Below are positions 10,252 to 30,001 of a stretch of 64,000 bases of DNA, piece by piece. The notes beneath the pieces were generated by a model. The model was not told the origin of the DNA, searched no databases, and saw nothing but the letters and a program-made list of their open reading frames with translations. The translations under genes were made by a program, and so were the position numbers. The DNA comes from Candidatus Wallbacteria bacterium. GTDB lineage: Bacteria > Muiribacteriota > UBA6191 > JACPRK01. Numbering within the stretch: position 1 is the stretch's first letter; each line of letters starts with the position of its first letter. The DNA lies in contig JACQZN010000057.1 of assembly GCA_016213845.1 (NCBI GenBank), positions 53,004-117,003 of the forward strand. Reading direction: 5' to 3'.

Positions 10252-10557
10252 TCACTTCAGAGCGACGGTCCGCTCGCCCTTGGCGCTGCCCGAGTGGCCT
10301 CGGAACGTGCGCGTGGGAGCGAACTCCCCGAGCTTGTGGCCGACCATGTTCTCGGTGACGAACACGGGAACGTGCTTGCGGCCGTTGTGCACGGCGATCG
10401 TGTGCCCGACCATGGCCGGGTAGATCGTCGACGCCCTCGACCAGGTCTTCAGGACGACTTTCTTCTTGTCGCGGTTGAGCTCCTCGACCCGCTTCAAAAG
10501 CTTCGGTTCGACAAAGGGAGCCTTGCGCGCCTTCACGGTATTCTCGTTGGCTTCCAT
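10252..10557 (-). CDS. rpsS: 30S ribosomal protein S19
   Basis: S19 forms a complex with S13 in the 30S head and contacts the A-site finger bridge. The 101-residue product has [40 protein letters not shown] and [13 protein letters not shown], all canonical. The ATG at 10557 follows GGAGAAGTAATCCCG, five bases after the rplB stop. The first ten residues ([10 protein letters not shown]) are extra relative to most S19 proteins. Confidence 0.97.
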   Translation of the reverse strand: MEANENTVKARKAPFVEPKLLKRVEELNRDKKKVVLKTWSRASTIYPAMVGHTIAVHNGRKHVPVFVTENMVGHKLGEFAPTRTFRGHSGSAKGERTVALK

Positions 10558-10562
10558 CGGGA

Positions 10563-11390
10563 TTACTTCTCCCTCCTGCGGACGATCAGGCGATTCGAGT
10601 ACTTCTTGCGGTGGCGAGTGCGATAGCCCTTGGCCGGCTGACCCCACGGAGACTGCGGGTGGTTACCGCCCTTGGAACGGCCTTCGCCGCCGCCATGCGG
10701 ATGGTCGCACGGGTTCCGGACCATACCGCGGGTCAATCCGCGGATGCCCATCCAGCGCGTGCGCCCGGCCTTGCCCCAGTTCTCGAGGTTGTGGTCCAGG
10801 TTGCCGACCTGGCCGATGGTCGCCTTGCACTTCGATGAGACCTTGCGGAGCTCCCCGCTCGGCATCCTCAGGAGAGCCATTTCGCCCTCCTTGGCCATCA
10901 GCCGTACGGCGCTGCCGGCGCTGCGAGCCATCTGTCCGCCCTTGCCGGGCCGGATCTCAACGTTGTGCACCATCGTGCCGTCGGGAATCAGCGACAGCGG
11001 CAGCGCGTTGCCCGGTGCCACTTCGGCCTTCGCCCCGGAGAGAAGGACGTCGCCGTCCTTCACCTGCTCGGGTGCCAGGATATAGCGCTTCTCGCCGTCG
11101 GCGTAGTGCAACAGCGCCAGGAACGCGGAGCGGTTCGGATCGTACTCGATGCCCGCGACCTTGGCCGGCACGCCGTCCTTCTCGCGCCGGAAGTCCACGA
11201 TGCGGATCATCTTCTTGTGGCCTCCGCCGCGGTGACGGCTGGTGATGAGGCCGACGTTGTTGCGCCCCGAGCGCTGCTTCTTCGGCAGCAGGAGCGACTT
11301 CTCCGGCGTCTGCTTGGTGATCGCGGACTTCTGCACGATCGCCATGGCCCGCCGGGAAGGGGTATAGGGTCTGAAACTCTTGAGCGGCAT
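10563..11390 (-). CDS. rplB: 50S ribosomal protein L2
   Basis: L2 is needed for subunit association and peptidyl transferase activity. The 275-residue product has standard length, [14 protein letters not shown] at the start and the key loop [20 protein letters not shown] with its conserved histidine near residue 230. [16 protein letters not shown] is also conserved. It lies 10 bp after rplW and 5 bp before rpsS. Confidence 0.98.
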   Translation of the reverse strand: MPLKSFRPYTPSRRAMAIVQKSAITKQTPEKSLLLPKKQRSGRNNVGLITSRHRGGGHKKMIRIVDFRREKDGVPAKVAGIEYDPNRSAFLALLHYADGEKRYILAPEQVKDGDVLLSGAKAEVAPGNALPLSLIPDGTMVHNVEIRPGKGGQMARSAGSAVRLMAKEGEMALLRMPSGELRKVSSKCKATIGQVGNLDHNLENWGKAGRTRWMGIRGLTRGMVRNPCDHPHGGGEGRSKGGNHPQSPWGQPAKGYRTRHRKKYSNRLIVRRREK

Positions 11391-11400
11391 CTCGGTTACC

Positions 11401-11691
11401 TCACACCTTCTCGAAGAAGTCGATCGTCTCGCCTGCGGCCAGCGTCACGATCGCCTTCCTCCAGTCACTGGTCATGCCGCTCGAACGGCCGAGGCGCTTG
11501 AACTTGCCGCGGACCTTCTGCGTGTTGACGCTGACCACCTTCACCTTGAACAGCTTCTCGACGGCTTGCTTGATCTCGATCTTGCTCGCCCCGGCGAGCA
11601 CACGAAACCGGTACTTGCCGAGGTTGTTCTCCGCGTACGCCTTTTCGGAGACGACCGGAGCCAGGATGATGTCCTGCGGTTCTCGGTTCAT
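11401..11691 (-). CDS. rplW: 50S ribosomal protein L23
   Basis: L23 is the trigger-factor and SRP docking protein at the tunnel exit. The 96-residue product contains [40 protein letters not shown] and [19 protein letters not shown], the family pattern. The ATG at 11691 overlaps the rplD stop by four bases. A longer upstream reading is blocked from use by rplD in another frame. Confidence 0.97.
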   Translation of the reverse strand: MNREPQDIILAPVVSEKAYAENNLGKYRFRVLAGASKIEIKQAVEKLFKVKVVSVNTQKVRGKFKRLGRSSGMTSDWRKAIVTLAAGETIDFFEKV

Positions 11692-12317
11692 TCGCCGAAC
11701 ACCTCCTCGATCTTGCGCGCCGCATCCTCGAAGAGGAAAACGCGCTCGAAGTTCAACAGGTCGTGGGGATTGATGTTGGAGAGCACCAGCGCCTTGGCCG
11801 TGGGCAGGTTTCTCACGGACCGCTCGAAGTTCTCGTTGCGGTCGGCCAGCACAAAGAGGGTCTTCGTGCCGGAGGCCTCCAGCTTCGCCAGGAGCGCCAC
11901 GGCGCTCTTCGTCTTGGGGCCGTCGAAGCTGACCGGCGCGATCACGCTGAGCTGTCCATTCTTGACCTTGTCGGCCAGGATCGAACGCAGTGCGGCCCGC
12001 CGAACCTTGCGCGGAAGCGACTGGTAGTGGTTGCGGAAGTCGGGGCCCATTGCGATACCGCCCTTCCTCCAGAGCGGACTGCGCGTCGAGCCAGCGCGTG
12101 CGCGGCCCGTCCCCTTCTGCTTCCACGGCTTCTTGCCGCCGCCACGCACCTCAGCCCGATCCTTGGTGGTCGGGTTGGCGCGGCGCTTGTTGCCCAGCTG
12201 CCGCAAGACCGAGGCGAAAACCGCCTGCGAGTTGACCTCGACGGCGAAGACGCTGTCGGCCAGTGTCGCCTCTCCGGCGGCAGCGCCGGTGTTATCGAAT
12301 TTCTTGACGCTAACCAT
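11688..12317 (-). CDS. rplD: 50S ribosomal protein L4
   Basis: L4 extends a long loop into the tunnel near L22 and, in E. coli, represses its own S10 operon. The 209-residue product contains the loop signature GGGKKPWKQKGTGRARAGST followed by RSPLWRKGG, and the C-terminal Rossmann-like domain with VSFDGPKTKSAVALLAKLE. It is 18 bp after rplC and couples to rplW. No leader typical of the E. coli L4 site is recognisable. Confidence 0.97.
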   Translation of the reverse strand: MVSVKKFDNTGAAAGEATLADSVFAVEVNSQAVFASVLRQLGNKRRANPTTKDRAEVRGGGKKPWKQKGTGRARAGSTRSPLWRKGGIAMGPDFRNHYQSLPRKVRRAALRSILADKVKNGQLSVIAPVSFDGPKTKSAVALLAKLEASGTKTLFVLADRNENFERSVRNLPTAKALVLSNINPHDLLNFERVFLFEDAARKIEEVFGE

Positions 12318-12335
12318 TTTTCCTCATCCTCCGGC

Positions 12336-12959
12336 TCAGCCGAGCAGCACGGTCACGAAACCGTTGATCGGGCCCGGGACGGCGCCGCGGACGTACAGGA
12401 GGTTCTTGTCGGGATCGACCTTGACGACGACCAGGTTGCGGGCCGTCACCTGCCGATGACCCATGTGGCCGGCCATGCGCTTGCCCTTGTGGACTTCGCC
12501 GGGCGTGGTGCGGCAACCGACTGCCCCAGGGGCCCGATGGAAGTTGGAGCCGTGGGTGCGGCCGCCGCCTCCGAATCCGTGGCGCCTCACGACGCCCTGG
12601 AAACCCTTGCCCTTGCTGGTGCCGGTAACCCTGACCTGCTTGGCCTTCTCGAAGACCTTCACATTGAGAACTGTCCCGACCGCTGGCAGCTTGCCGGCCT
12701 CGAGAGGGCGGAACTCCTTCAGCACGCGCTGGGCAGGGACGTTCAACTTGGAGAAGCGCTCTTTGATCGCTCGAGGGAGCTTCTTCTTGGTCAGCTCGTC
12801 GAAGCCGACCTGAACCGCCTCGTATCCGTCGTTGGCGGCCGTCTTGACCTGAACGACCGGACAGGGGCCGGCCTGGATGACGGTCACGGGTGTCACCGTG
12901 CCATCGGGGGCAAAGAGCTGGGTCATGCCCATCTTCTTGCCAATGAGCCCGTTAATCAT
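12336..12959 (-). CDS. rplC: 50S ribosomal protein L3
   Basis: L3 starts 23S rRNA folding and reaches the peptidyl transferase centre. The 207-residue product starts [20 protein letters not shown] and has [20 protein letters not shown] followed by the glycine-rich loop [20 protein letters not shown]. The tip glutamine-bearing [13 protein letters not shown] is also present. It is separated from rpsJ by 214 bp containing a promoter-like site, unusual for the S10 operon, where rpsJ normally abuts rplC. Confidence 0.98.
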   Translation of the reverse strand: MINGLIGKKMGMTQLFAPDGTVTPVTVIQAGPCPVVQVKTAANDGYEAVQVGFDELTKKKLPRAIKERFSKLNVPAQRVLKEFRPLEAGKLPAVGTVLNVKVFEKAKQVRVTGTSKGKGFQGVVRRHGFGGGGRTHGSNFHRAPGAVGCRTTPGEVHKGKRMAGHMGHRQVTARNLVVVKVDPDKNLLYVRGAVPGPINGFVTVLLG

Positions 12960-13109
12960 GTCGTGTACTCCTTGTTCCGCGGACCCGCCCCACCCCGATC
13001 ACGGCCCGGGCATGGCCGTCGGATCTTCGGTGGATTCAGGTCCTGTGAGCGATTTGGGCAGATTCCTTATCGAGTGCCGTCGCGCGCTGCCCGCTGCGAG
13101 AAGCGCGGG

Positions 13110-13138
13110 ATTATACCAGAGAGCACGTCTCTTGAAAA
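13110..13138 (-). promoter_or_regulatory. Sigma-70-type promoter between rpsJ and rplC
   Basis: On the minus strand TTTTCA (13138-13133) precedes a consensus TATAAT (13115-13110) with 17 bases between them. Transcription would start near 13103, about 145 nt before rplC, leaving room for a structured leader. The spacer contains the inverted repeat AGAGA/TCTCT around CGTGC, which could be an operator or chance. Assigned from sequence only. Confidence 0.55.
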
Positions 13139-13173
13139 GGCCCTCGACGAATTTTCTGGTCCGCCCTCCTGGT

Positions 13174-13482
<309 letters not shown>

Positions 13483-13496
13483 GGGGTTGCCTCCGT

Positions 13497-15656
13497 CTAG
13501 CCCTTCACGCGAGCCACGATCTCCTCCGCAAGGCTCGCAGGCACGATGTCGTAATGATCGAACTGCATGGTGTAGTTGGCGCGGCCCTGGGACAGCGACC
13601 GCATCGCCGTCGCGTAGCCGAAGAGCTTCGACAGCGGCGCGTACGCGCTGATGACCTGCAGCCGGCCCCGAGGATTCATTCCGAGGATCTGGCCGCGACG
13701 CGCATTGAGGTCGCCGATGATGTCGCCCATGAACTCGTCGGGGACGATGACCTCCAGCTTCATGATCGGCTCGATGATGGCCGGAGCGGCCTGCCTCATC
13801 GCGTTCTTGAGACCAATCGACGCCGCAATCCGGAACGCCATGTCGGAGCTGTCCACTTCGTGGTAGCTGCCGAACACCAGCTGGACCTTGAGGTCCTTGA
13901 CCGGGAAGCTCGCCAGCACGCCGGTCTCGAGAGCGTCCTTGACGCCATGCTCGCAGCTGCCGATGAACTCGCGCGGGATGACGCCGCCCTGGATCTTGTT
14001 CTCGAAGGTGAACCCACCACCGCGCGGCATCGGCTCGACTTCGAGGACCACGTGGCCGTACTGCCCATGACCGCCCGACTGCTTGACGTACTTGCCCTCG
14101 GCCTTGGCCGGCTTCGTGATGGTCTCGCAATAGGCGACTTGCGGCTTGCCGACGACGGCCTTCACCTTGTGCTCGCGCTGGAGGCGATCGATGACGATCT
14201 CCAGGTGGAGCTCGCCCATCCCGCGGATCAGCGTCTGCCCGGTGTCGGTGTCCGTCTTCAACCTCAGGGACGGATCCTCCTCGAGCATCTTCTGCAGCGC
14301 GTTGGTGAGCTTGTCCTGGTCACCCTGGGTCTCGGGCTCCACGGCCACGTCGATGACCGGCTCGGGGAACTCCATGCGCTCCAGGATGATCGGGTTGTCC
14401 TCGTCGCAGAGCGTATCGCCCGTGGTCACCTTGCGGACGCCGACGACCGCGACGATGTCGCCGGCGGTGGCCTCCTCGATGTCCTCACGCTTGTTGGCGT
14501 GCATGCGGAGCATGCGACTGATGCGCTCCTTGGTGTTCTTCACCGAGTTGTAGACGTAGCTACCAGCCGTAAGAGTGCCCGAGTAGATGCGGATGTAGGT
14601 GAGCTTGCCCACAAACGGGTCGGTCTGGATCTTGAAGGCCAGCCCGGCGAACGGCTCCTGGGCCGACGGCGCGCGAGAGAGCGTGTCCGTCGAACCCGGG
14701 ACCACACCCGGGATGGCCGGCACGTCCATCGGCGAAGGAAGATAGTCCGTCACCGCGTCCAGCACCGGCTGCACACCGATATTGCGGAGTGCGGCGCAGG
14801 CCAGAACGGGAACGACCTTCCCTTCGATCGTCGCCTTGCGGATCGCCGGAATCGTCTGGTCGGGGCCAATCTCGCGGCCCTCCATGTAGGCTTCCAGCAG
14901 CGCGTCGTCGAAGTGAGTCAACGAGTCGATCAGATCGTGGTGGGCCTTGTCGGCCGCTTCCTTGAGCTCCGCAGGAACGGCCACCGTCTCGAACGAAGCG
15001 CCCAGATCCTGGGCCTTCCAGACGTACGCAACCATGCGGACCACGTCGACCACGCCGACGAAGCCATCCTCGGCACCGATCGGGAGCTGGATGGCGATCG
15101 GACGGGCGCCGAGCCGATCTTCGATCTGCTTGACGACCATGTCGAAGTCCGCGCCGACCCGGTCCATCTTGTTGACCAGGGCCAGCCGGGGAACGCCGTA
15201 CTTGTCGGCCTGCCGCCAGACGGTCTCGGACTGGGGCTCCACGCCGTCCACGGCGCTGAAGACGGCGATGGCGCCGTCCAGCACGCGCATCGAGCGCTCG
15301 ACCTCGATCGTAAAATCCACGTGGCCGGGCGTATCAATGATGTTGATCCGGCTGTCTTTCCAGAAGGCGGTGGTGGCCGCGGAGGTGATGGTGATTCCGC
15401 GCTCCTGCTCCTGGACCATCCAGTCCATCGTGGCAGTGCCGTCGTGGACCTCGCCGATCTTATAGAGCTTCCCCGTATAGTATAGGATGCGCTCGGTAAT
15501 GGTCGTCTTGCCGGCGTCGATGTGCGCGCAGATTCCGATGTTGCGCAGCTTTCTCAGGTCTTCGACGACCTGCGGCGCGGCGCCCTTCTTGGCGACGGAC
15601 GCCTTCGATTTTTGAGACTCTTGTGTTGCGGTAGGTTCAGCTTCCACGAAACTCAT
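13497..15656 (-). CDS. fusA: Translation elongation factor G
   Basis: EF-G is the GTPase that moves tRNAs and mRNA through the ribosome and helps recycling. G motifs are AHIDAGKTT (P-loop), [13 protein letters not shown] (switch I end), DTPGHVDFT and [10 protein letters not shown]. Domains II-V follow, with [20 protein letters not shown] in domain III and [19 protein letters not shown] in domain V. The 719-residue product has about 30 extra N-terminal residues rich in Ala, Ser and Lys. No better start lies nearer the core. The second-codon region has no recoding sign. Confidence 0.98.
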   Translation of the reverse strand: MSFVEAEPTATQESQKSKASVAKKGAAPQVVEDLRKLRNIGICAHIDAGKTTITERILYYTGKLYKIGEVHDGTATMDWMVQEQERGITITSAATTAFWKDSRINIIDTPGHVDFTIEVERSMRVLDGAIAVFSAVDGVEPQSETVWRQADKYGVPRLALVNKMDRVGADFDMVVKQIEDRLGARPIAIQLPIGAEDGFVGVVDVVRMVAYVWKAQDLGASFETVAVPAELKEAADKAHHDLIDSLTHFDDALLEAYMEGREIGPDQTIPAIRKATIEGKVVPVLACAALRNIGVQPVLDAVTDYLPSPMDVPAIPGVVPGSTDTLSRAPSAQEPFAGLAFKIQTDPFVGKLTYIRIYSGTLTAGSYVYNSVKNTKERISRMLRMHANKREDIEEATAGDIVAVVGVRKVTTGDTLCDEDNPIILERMEFPEPVIDVAVEPETQGDQDKLTNALQKMLEEDPSLRLKTDTDTGQTLIRGMGELHLEIVIDRLQREHKVKAVVGKPQVAYCETITKPAKAEGKYVKQSGGHGQYGHVVLEVEPMPRGGGFTFENKIQGGVIPREFIGSCEHGVKDALETGVLASFPVKDLKVQLVFGSYHEVDSSDMAFRIAASIGLKNAMRQAAPAIIEPIMKLEVIVPDEFMGDIIGDLNARRGQILGMNPRGRLQVISAYAPLSKLFGYATAMRSLSQGRANYTMQFDHYDIVPASLAEEIVARVKG

Positions 15657-15670
15657 TCCTGACAGTTATG

Positions 15671-15788
15671 GGCTCGAGGCTAGGCTCGAGGCTTGGGACC
15701 CGGGTATCCGCCGCCGGCAGTACCGGTGGCGACACCCAGGGTCTACGCCCCCGTGCGGCGATTCCAGCTTCCAGCTTCTAGCTTCTTT
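15671..15788. repeat. 7-nt-period repeats in the rpsG-fusA gap
   Basis: The 193 bp between rpsG and fusA contains two copies of GGCTCGAGGCTA/T (15671-15694) and, on the far side, four heptamer units from ATTCCAG through CTTCCAG, CTTCTAG and CTTCTTT (15761-15788). The two blocks are of the same family as the arrays that follow other genes. No convincing promoter is visible in the remainder. Confidence 0.6.
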
Positions 15789-15849
15789 CCTTCAAATGAG
15801 CGGACCCTCTCGAGGCCTCTTGGCGGGCGCGTCAACAGGGTCCGACCGC

Positions 15850-16323
15850 TTACCAGCGGTAGTGCGAGAAGGCGCGGTTGGCTTCCGCCATCTTGTGCAC
15901 GTCTTCGCGCTTCTTGATCGAGAGCCCCTGACCCTTGGCGGCGTCGCTGAGCTCGCCGGCCAGACGCTGGGAGAAAGTCTTCTCCTTGCGCGACCGGGAA
16001 TGCGTGATCAGCCACCGGATAGCCAGCGTCAACTTCCTGGGGCCGCGCACTTCGACGGGCACCTGATAGGTCGAGCCACCGACGCGTCGGGACTTGACCT
16101 CGATGGCGGGCTTCACGTTCTCGACAGCCTGCTCGAAGGCCTTGTAGCCCTCCTGAATGTCGCCCCCGGCGGACATCGACTTCACGGCGTCGTAGAACAT
16201 GCGACTCGCCAGCGTCTTCTTGCCGCTGAGCATGATCTTGTTGATGAAACGGGTCACCAGCCGGCTATTGAAGATCGGGTCCGGCTGAACCTCCCGCTTG
16301 AGTGCTGCGCGTCGTCTTGCCAC
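15850..16323 (-). CDS. rpsG: 30S ribosomal protein S7
   Basis: S7 starts assembly of the 30S head and forms part of the E site. The 157-residue product begins MARRRAALKREVQPDPIFNS, has RFINKIMLSGKKTLASRMFY, the beta-hairpin region VGGSTYQVPVEVRGPRKLTL, and ends MAEANRAFSHYRW, the usual C-terminus. It lies 39 bp after rpsL. Confidence 0.98.
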   Translation of the reverse strand: MARRRAALKREVQPDPIFNSRLVTRFINKIMLSGKKTLASRMFYDAVKSMSAGGDIQEGYKAFEQAVENVKPAIEVKSRRVGGSTYQVPVEVRGPRKLTLAIRWLITHSRSRKEKTFSQRLAGELSDAAKGQGLSIKKREDVHKMAEANRAFSHYRW

Positions 16324-16362
16324 TGCTATCCTCCGCTCGAAAAAATTGGCTTTGAAAAGGGC

Positions 16363-16737
16363 TTACTTCTTGGGTCGCTTGGCGCCGTACTTGGACCGGC
16401 CCTTGCGCCGACCCTCAACGCCTGCGGTGTCCAGGACACCCCGAATGATGTGGTAGCGCACGCCCGGCAGGTCCTTCACGCGGCCGCCGCGAATCAGGAC
16501 GATCGAGTGCTCCTGCAGGTTGTGGCCAATCCCCGGGATGTACCCCGTGACTTCGATTCCATTGGTGAGCCGGATACGGGCGACCTTGCGCAGCGCCGAG
16601 TTCGGCTTCTTGGGCGTCGTGGTCCACACGCGAGTGCAGACTCCACGCTTCTGCGGACAGCCCTGCAGCGCCGGTGCGTCCGGCTTGTTGCTCGGCTTGA
16701 TCCGCTTGTGTCTGACCAGCTGATTGATTGTCGGCAT
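16363..16737 (-). CDS. rpsL: 30S ribosomal protein S12
   Basis: S12 monitors codon-anticodon geometry at the decoding centre. The 124-residue product has [13 protein letters not shown], the streptomycin-site loop [15 protein letters not shown] with the conserved lysine present, and [20 protein letters not shown] followed by KDLPGVRYH, so no classical resistance substitution is seen. The ATG at 16737 is chosen over an in-frame start 11 codons upstream, because family members begin MPTINQL and it matches the transcription start predicted at about 16784. Confidence 0.98.
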   Translation of the reverse strand: MPTINQLVRHKRIKPSNKPDAPALQGCPQKRGVCTRVWTTTPKKPNSALRKVARIRLTNGIEVTGYIPGIGHNLQEHSIVLIRGGRVKDLPGVRYHIIRGVLDTAGVEGRRKGRSKYGAKRPKK

Positions 16738-16790
16738 CCGGAAAATCCTCCAAAGACGGCGAAACCACACGCCGTGTGATAGGGAGGCGG

Positions 16791-16819
16791 ATTGTAGCAG
16801 CCCCCGCTCGCCGTGTCAA
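16791..16819 (-). promoter_or_regulatory. Strong sigma-70 promoter of the rpsL superoperon
   Basis: On the minus strand a perfect TTGACA (16819-16814) is followed after exactly 17 bases by TACAAT (16796-16791), one base off consensus. The predicted start is near 16784, giving a leader of about 47 nt before the rpsL ATG. It is the head promoter of the 16.7-kb ribosomal block. Confidence 0.88.
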
Positions 16820-16966
16820 GCATGAACAAGGCCAAGATTTCGCACCGCGTCATGACCCGCGGTGACCGCGCTCACTGCGCCGGTTCGGCGTACGTGCTAG
16901 TTTGCATCTCTTCGAGAATCCCGCCCGCTACTATTCACTCACCACCACCCACAGGAGGCCCCCCTC

Positions 16967-17515
16967 ATGTCAGCCCATCGAGTCCTCGCCCTGGCCATCC
17001 TCTGCGCCGCCCCGCTCGCGGCCGGCGACTTCGGAGTCCGCCCCGTCTATCCGGCCGTCACGCTCGACGAGGTTCAGCAACGCATCGAATCTCTCGACGG
17101 CAGTTCCGTCCGCCTCGAAGGGACTATCCGAGACGTCTGCCAGAAAAAGGGCTGCTGGCTGGTCGTCGGCGAAGGAAAGCGCACCATGCGAGTGCGCTTC
17201 AAGGACTACGGCTTCTTCGTCCCCAAGAACGCGGCGGGCAAGAAGGTCATCCTGGAAGGCGTCGTCAGCGCCCAGACCCTGAGCGAGGAGGAAGCGCGCC
17301 ACTACGCCTCGGAGTCGCGCGGCGGCCGTCCGGATCGCATTCGAGGCCCCCAGAAGGCCATTGGCATGATGGCCGACGGAGTCTGGATCGAGGGCATGGA
17401 GGCGCCCGGCGGGAAAGCCCCCATGACCACCCCCGAGTCCGGGGGACATGAGGCCGGCTCTGGCTCCGACGCCGGCTCTGGCTCCGATGCCGGCTCCGGT
17501 TCCTCGCGACACTGA
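16967..17515 (+). CDS. DUF4920-family exported protein
   Basis: The 182-residue product has a signal peptide (residues 1-20, ending APLAAG) followed by a DUF4920 domain. Its landmark is RDVCQKKGCWLVVGEGKRTM then RVRFKDYGFFVPKNAAGKKV, with Cys58 and Cys63 as a likely redox or metal pair. SEEEARHYA is also typical of the family. The function of the family is unknown, and it is probably periplasmic. The C-terminus is a low-complexity tail of three GSGSDA-like repeats. The ATG at 16967 follows CAGGAGG. It diverges from the rpsL promoter, and its stop is four bases before a 7-nt repeat array. Confidence 0.85.
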   Translation: MSAHRVLALAILCAAPLAAGDFGVRPVYPAVTLDEVQQRIESLDGSSVRLEGTIRDVCQKKGCWLVVGEGKRTMRVRFKDYGFFVPKNAAGKKVILEGVVSAQTLSEEEARHYASESRGGRPDRIRGPQKAIGMMADGVWIEGMEAPGGKAPMTTPESGGHEAGSGSDAGSGSDAGSGSSRH

Positions 17516-17519
17516 CGAG

Positions 17520-17575
17520 AGGCGTCAGGCTTCAGGGCTCAGGCGCCAGGCTTCAGGTATCAGGTGTCGGGTGTC
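17520..17575. repeat. 7-nt-period array after the DUF4920 gene
   Basis: Eight consecutive heptamers in perfect register (AGGCGTC, AGGCTTC, AGGGCTC, AGGCGCC, AGGCTTC, AGGTATC, AGGTGTC, GGGTGTC) begin four bases after the TGA of the upstream gene. No inverted partner arm is visible before the next gene. Confidence 0.8.
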
Positions 17576-17673
17576 AGTTCCCTGACAATCTTCGGACATT
17601 GAGACTGGCAATGCAGCCTGGGGCGTGTGCCGCATCCTGTGCTAGGCTTTTGGACGGCACACGGAGGTAGCGC

Positions 17674-18774
17674 TTGGCTCAGAGGTCTCGGTCGAATCCA
17701 TCCTTGCTTCTCGTCGAAGACTCCCCGAACCAGCTCGACGTCTTCGCTAGCCTCTTCGCCAGCGCCGGGTTCTCGGTCTTCAGCGCCACGTCGGGAAGCG
17801 AGGCGATGGCTCGTCTCCAACAGCACGCTCCGGACCTGCTGGTCATCGACATGAACCTGCCCGACACGACCGGTAGCCGGCTCTGCGCCGCCATTCGCAG
17901 GTTTTCGCAGTGGGCCACGCTCCCCGTGCTGGTCCTGACCGTTCAGAGCGGCACGGACGTCCGCGTGGCGGCATTCGAGGCCGGCGCCGACGACTACGTG
18001 GACAAGGGCACTGACCCGCTCGAGCTCATCGCGCGCGCCCGGCGGCTCTTGTCGCGAAGGCAGACCGAAACCGAGCTGACCGAGCACGAGCGGCTCGACG
18101 CGCTGCAACGCGCGGCCCGCACGATGGCACACGGGCTGAACAGCCCGTTGCAGGTCGTAACCATGGGCATCGACGTCATCGGCCTGCTCCACGCGTCCTC
18201 GGAGGAAACCCACACGGTCCTCGAGAAGATGGCCGGCGGCGTTTCCCGAATCCGTGATCTCGTCGCGCGGATGCAGCAGCTCGCCGCCATCACCAGACCC
18301 GAGTGCATGGAGCCGGATGGTCCGGAAGAGCCCCAGGACCCGCGCGTGGCCCGCGCCGAGGCGCGTCACCGGGGCCGCAACTACAGCGTCTTGGTGGTCG
18401 AGGACGCCGAGCTGCTGCGCATGGTGATCCGGCAGAGCCTCGAGAACTCCGGCCGCTTCCAGGTCCTCGAAGCCCAGGACGGAAAGGCAGGCCTCGAGAT
18501 GGCGCGAGCCGAGCTGCCGGACCTGATACTGAGCGACGTGATGATGCCAGGCATGGGCGGTTTCGAGTTCTGCGCCGCCCTGAAGCAAGACCCTATCCTG
18601 AAGAGCATCCCGTTCATCTTCCTCACCGTGCACAGCGCGCTCAAGGACATCCTGAAGGGCTTCGATCTCGGCGCCGCCGGCTACCTGCTCAAGCCGATCG
18701 ATCCCGAGGTCCTTCCCGAAAAGATCTTCCGTACGCTCGAGCGCCTGGGCGTCGGCGAGCGAGAGCTCCACTGA
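17674..18774 (+). CDS. Two-receiver response regulator with central DHp-like domain
   Basis: The 366-residue cytoplasmic protein has receiver 1 (about 8-128; phospho-acceptor Asp59 in VIDMNLPD, Lys111) and a helical HisKA/DHp-like segment (about 138-208) with the H-box MAHGLNSPLQ and His153. Receiver 2 follows (about 236-358; Asp288 in LSDVMMPGMGG, Lys340 in LLKP). No ATPase domain follows the DHp segment and no output domain is present, so it may relay phosphate between partners rather than act as a kinase. The TTG start at 17674 is supported by GGAGGT seven bases upstream. No kinase gene is adjacent. Confidence 0.85.
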   Translation: MAQRSRSNPSLLLVEDSPNQLDVFASLFASAGFSVFSATSGSEAMARLQQHAPDLLVIDMNLPDTTGSRLCAAIRRFSQWATLPVLVLTVQSGTDVRVAAFEAGADDYVDKGTDPLELIARARRLLSRRQTETELTEHERLDALQRAARTMAHGLNSPLQVVTMGIDVIGLLHASSEETHTVLEKMAGGVSRIRDLVARMQQLAAITRPECMEPDGPEEPQDPRVARAEARHRGRNYSVLVVEDAELLRMVIRQSLENSGRFQVLEAQDGKAGLEMARAELPDLILSDVMMPGMGGFEFCAALKQDPILKSIPFIFLTVHSALKDILKGFDLGAAGYLLKPIDPEVLPEKIFRTLERLGVGERELH

Positions 18775-18952
18775 GCCACCGGCTCTCGCGGCCCAGCCCC
18801 TCCAGGGGCAGCCCGGCCCGGCCGGCCACTCGCCGGCCGGCTGGGGAGCGATACCGGTTGCACCGCGTCCGTCCCGCGGCTAACCTCGCTTCGACATTCT
18901 CACGGGATCGCCGTTCGACCTGGCGGCATCCCACGACAGAAAGGGAGATTCG

Positions 18953-19594
18953 ATGAACAGCTGGAAGAGGTACTTCGGAGTTCTCGCACTCGGCTCGGCA
19001 CTGCTCGCGGCCCCAGCGCTTGCAGCGGATGGGGCGCACGACAAGTCGCCGCCGGCCGACGCGCAGGCCGCAGGATGCTCCGAGATGGAGGCGATGATGA
19101 AGTTCGCCCAGCCCGGCGAGCATCACGAGCATCTACAGGCTCTCGAGGGCTGCTGGACCGCGAGTTGTAAGGCCTGGATGGGCCAGAAGGAGCCGCAGGT
19201 GAGCGAAGGCCGCTCCGCCAACCGGATGGTGCTGGGCGGCCGCTTCCTGGAGCAGCGCTACGAGAGTTCGTTTTCCGGAATGCCTTTCAGCGGCATCGGC
19301 ATGACCGGCTACGACACCTACCGAAAGGCCTACGTCGCAACCTGGGCCGACACCTTCGGCACCACCATCACCCACTACCTGGGCCACTGCACCAACGACG
19401 GCAAGACGATGGTCGCCCTTGGCAGCTACACCAACGTCGCCACGGGCAAGCAAGCCCAGCAGAAGAACGTGACCCGCGTCCTCGGACCCGACCAGCACAC
19501 CTTCGAGATGTACGACATGGGCGCCGACGGCAAGTGGTCGAAAATGATGGAGATCACCTACACCCGCCACGACTGCAGGGGCGGCTGCAAGTGA
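18953..19594 (+). CDS. DUF1579-family exported protein
   Basis: The 213-residue product has a signal peptide (residues 1-24, ending APALAADG) and a DUF1579 domain, recognisable by HHEHLQALEGCWTASCKAWM, then RMVLGGRFLEQRYESSFSGM and GIGMTGYDTYRKAYVATWAD. Members are lipocalin-like proteins of unknown function that are often secreted. Several cysteines (68, 73, 147, 207, 211) suggest disulfides. The ATG at 18953 follows AAAGGGAGATTCG. It converges on rpoC, separated by a repeat array and a terminator hairpin. Confidence 0.8.
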   Translation: MNSWKRYFGVLALGSALLAAPALAADGAHDKSPPADAQAAGCSEMEAMMKFAQPGEHHEHLQALEGCWTASCKAWMGQKEPQVSEGRSANRMVLGGRFLEQRYESSFSGMPFSGIGMTGYDTYRKAYVATWADTFGTTITHYLGHCTNDGKTMVALGSYTNVATGKQAQQKNVTRVLGPDQHTFEMYDMGADGKWSKMMEITYTRHDCRGGCK

Positions 19595-19596
19595 CA

Positions 19597-19638
19597 GGCT
19601 CGAGGCTCGAGGCTTGATGCTCGAGGCTCGAGGCTCGA
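19597..19638. repeat. 7-nt-period array after the DUF1579 gene
   Basis: Six in-register heptamers (GGCTCGA, GGCTCGA, GGCTTGA, TGCTCGA, GGCTCGA, GGCTCGA) start three bases after the TGA of the DUF1579 gene. The units contain the palindrome CTCGAG, so the array is partly self-complementary. Confidence 0.8.
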
Positions 19639-19666
19639 GGGCTGGGGGGGCTGGGCACACAAAGAA

Positions 19667-19702
19667 GGGCCCGCCACTCGTGAGAGTGGCGGGCCCATTT
19701 TG
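19667..19702. terminator. Bidirectional intrinsic terminator between DUF1579 gene and rpoC
   Basis: A perfect 13-bp stem (19667-19679 with 19684-19696, beginning GGGCCCGCC) closes a GTGA loop. On the plus strand it is followed by ATTTTG and on the minus strand by TTCTTTG. It lies 28 bases after the rpoC stop and downstream of the converging DUF1579 gene, so it can serve both. Confidence 0.85.
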
Positions 19703-19724
19703 ATCGTGTCCTGGGGAGTAGGGT

Positions 19725-25886
<6,162 letters not shown>

Positions 25887-26089
25887 TGTCGGCTTCCTCC
25901 TCGGGAGGCATGTAGGGGCTCGAGATCTGGGCTCCCCGGCCGCGCGCAGCGGCTCGAGGTTCCGAAATCGTCTCGCTCTACCTTCGCCTCTCCTTTCCTC
26001 GTCTCATACGCCTGTTGAACTCTCGGTGCTCCAGTCCGCGGCACGGGCCACGGGTCCCTGGAACCGTGGCTCGGACCCTCGACCTGTGC

Positions 26090-29950
<3,861 letters not shown>

Positions 29951-30001
29951 CTAGTGCCTCCTGCCCGCTGAATGAACAAAGCAGAGAAAACGACGACGCC
30001 C

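Noticed and set aside
18775..18952. A promoter for the DUF1579 gene (TTGCAC with TAACCT, 17-base spacer)
   Set aside because: The -10 matches consensus poorly and equally weak pairs occur by chance in this GC-rich sequence.
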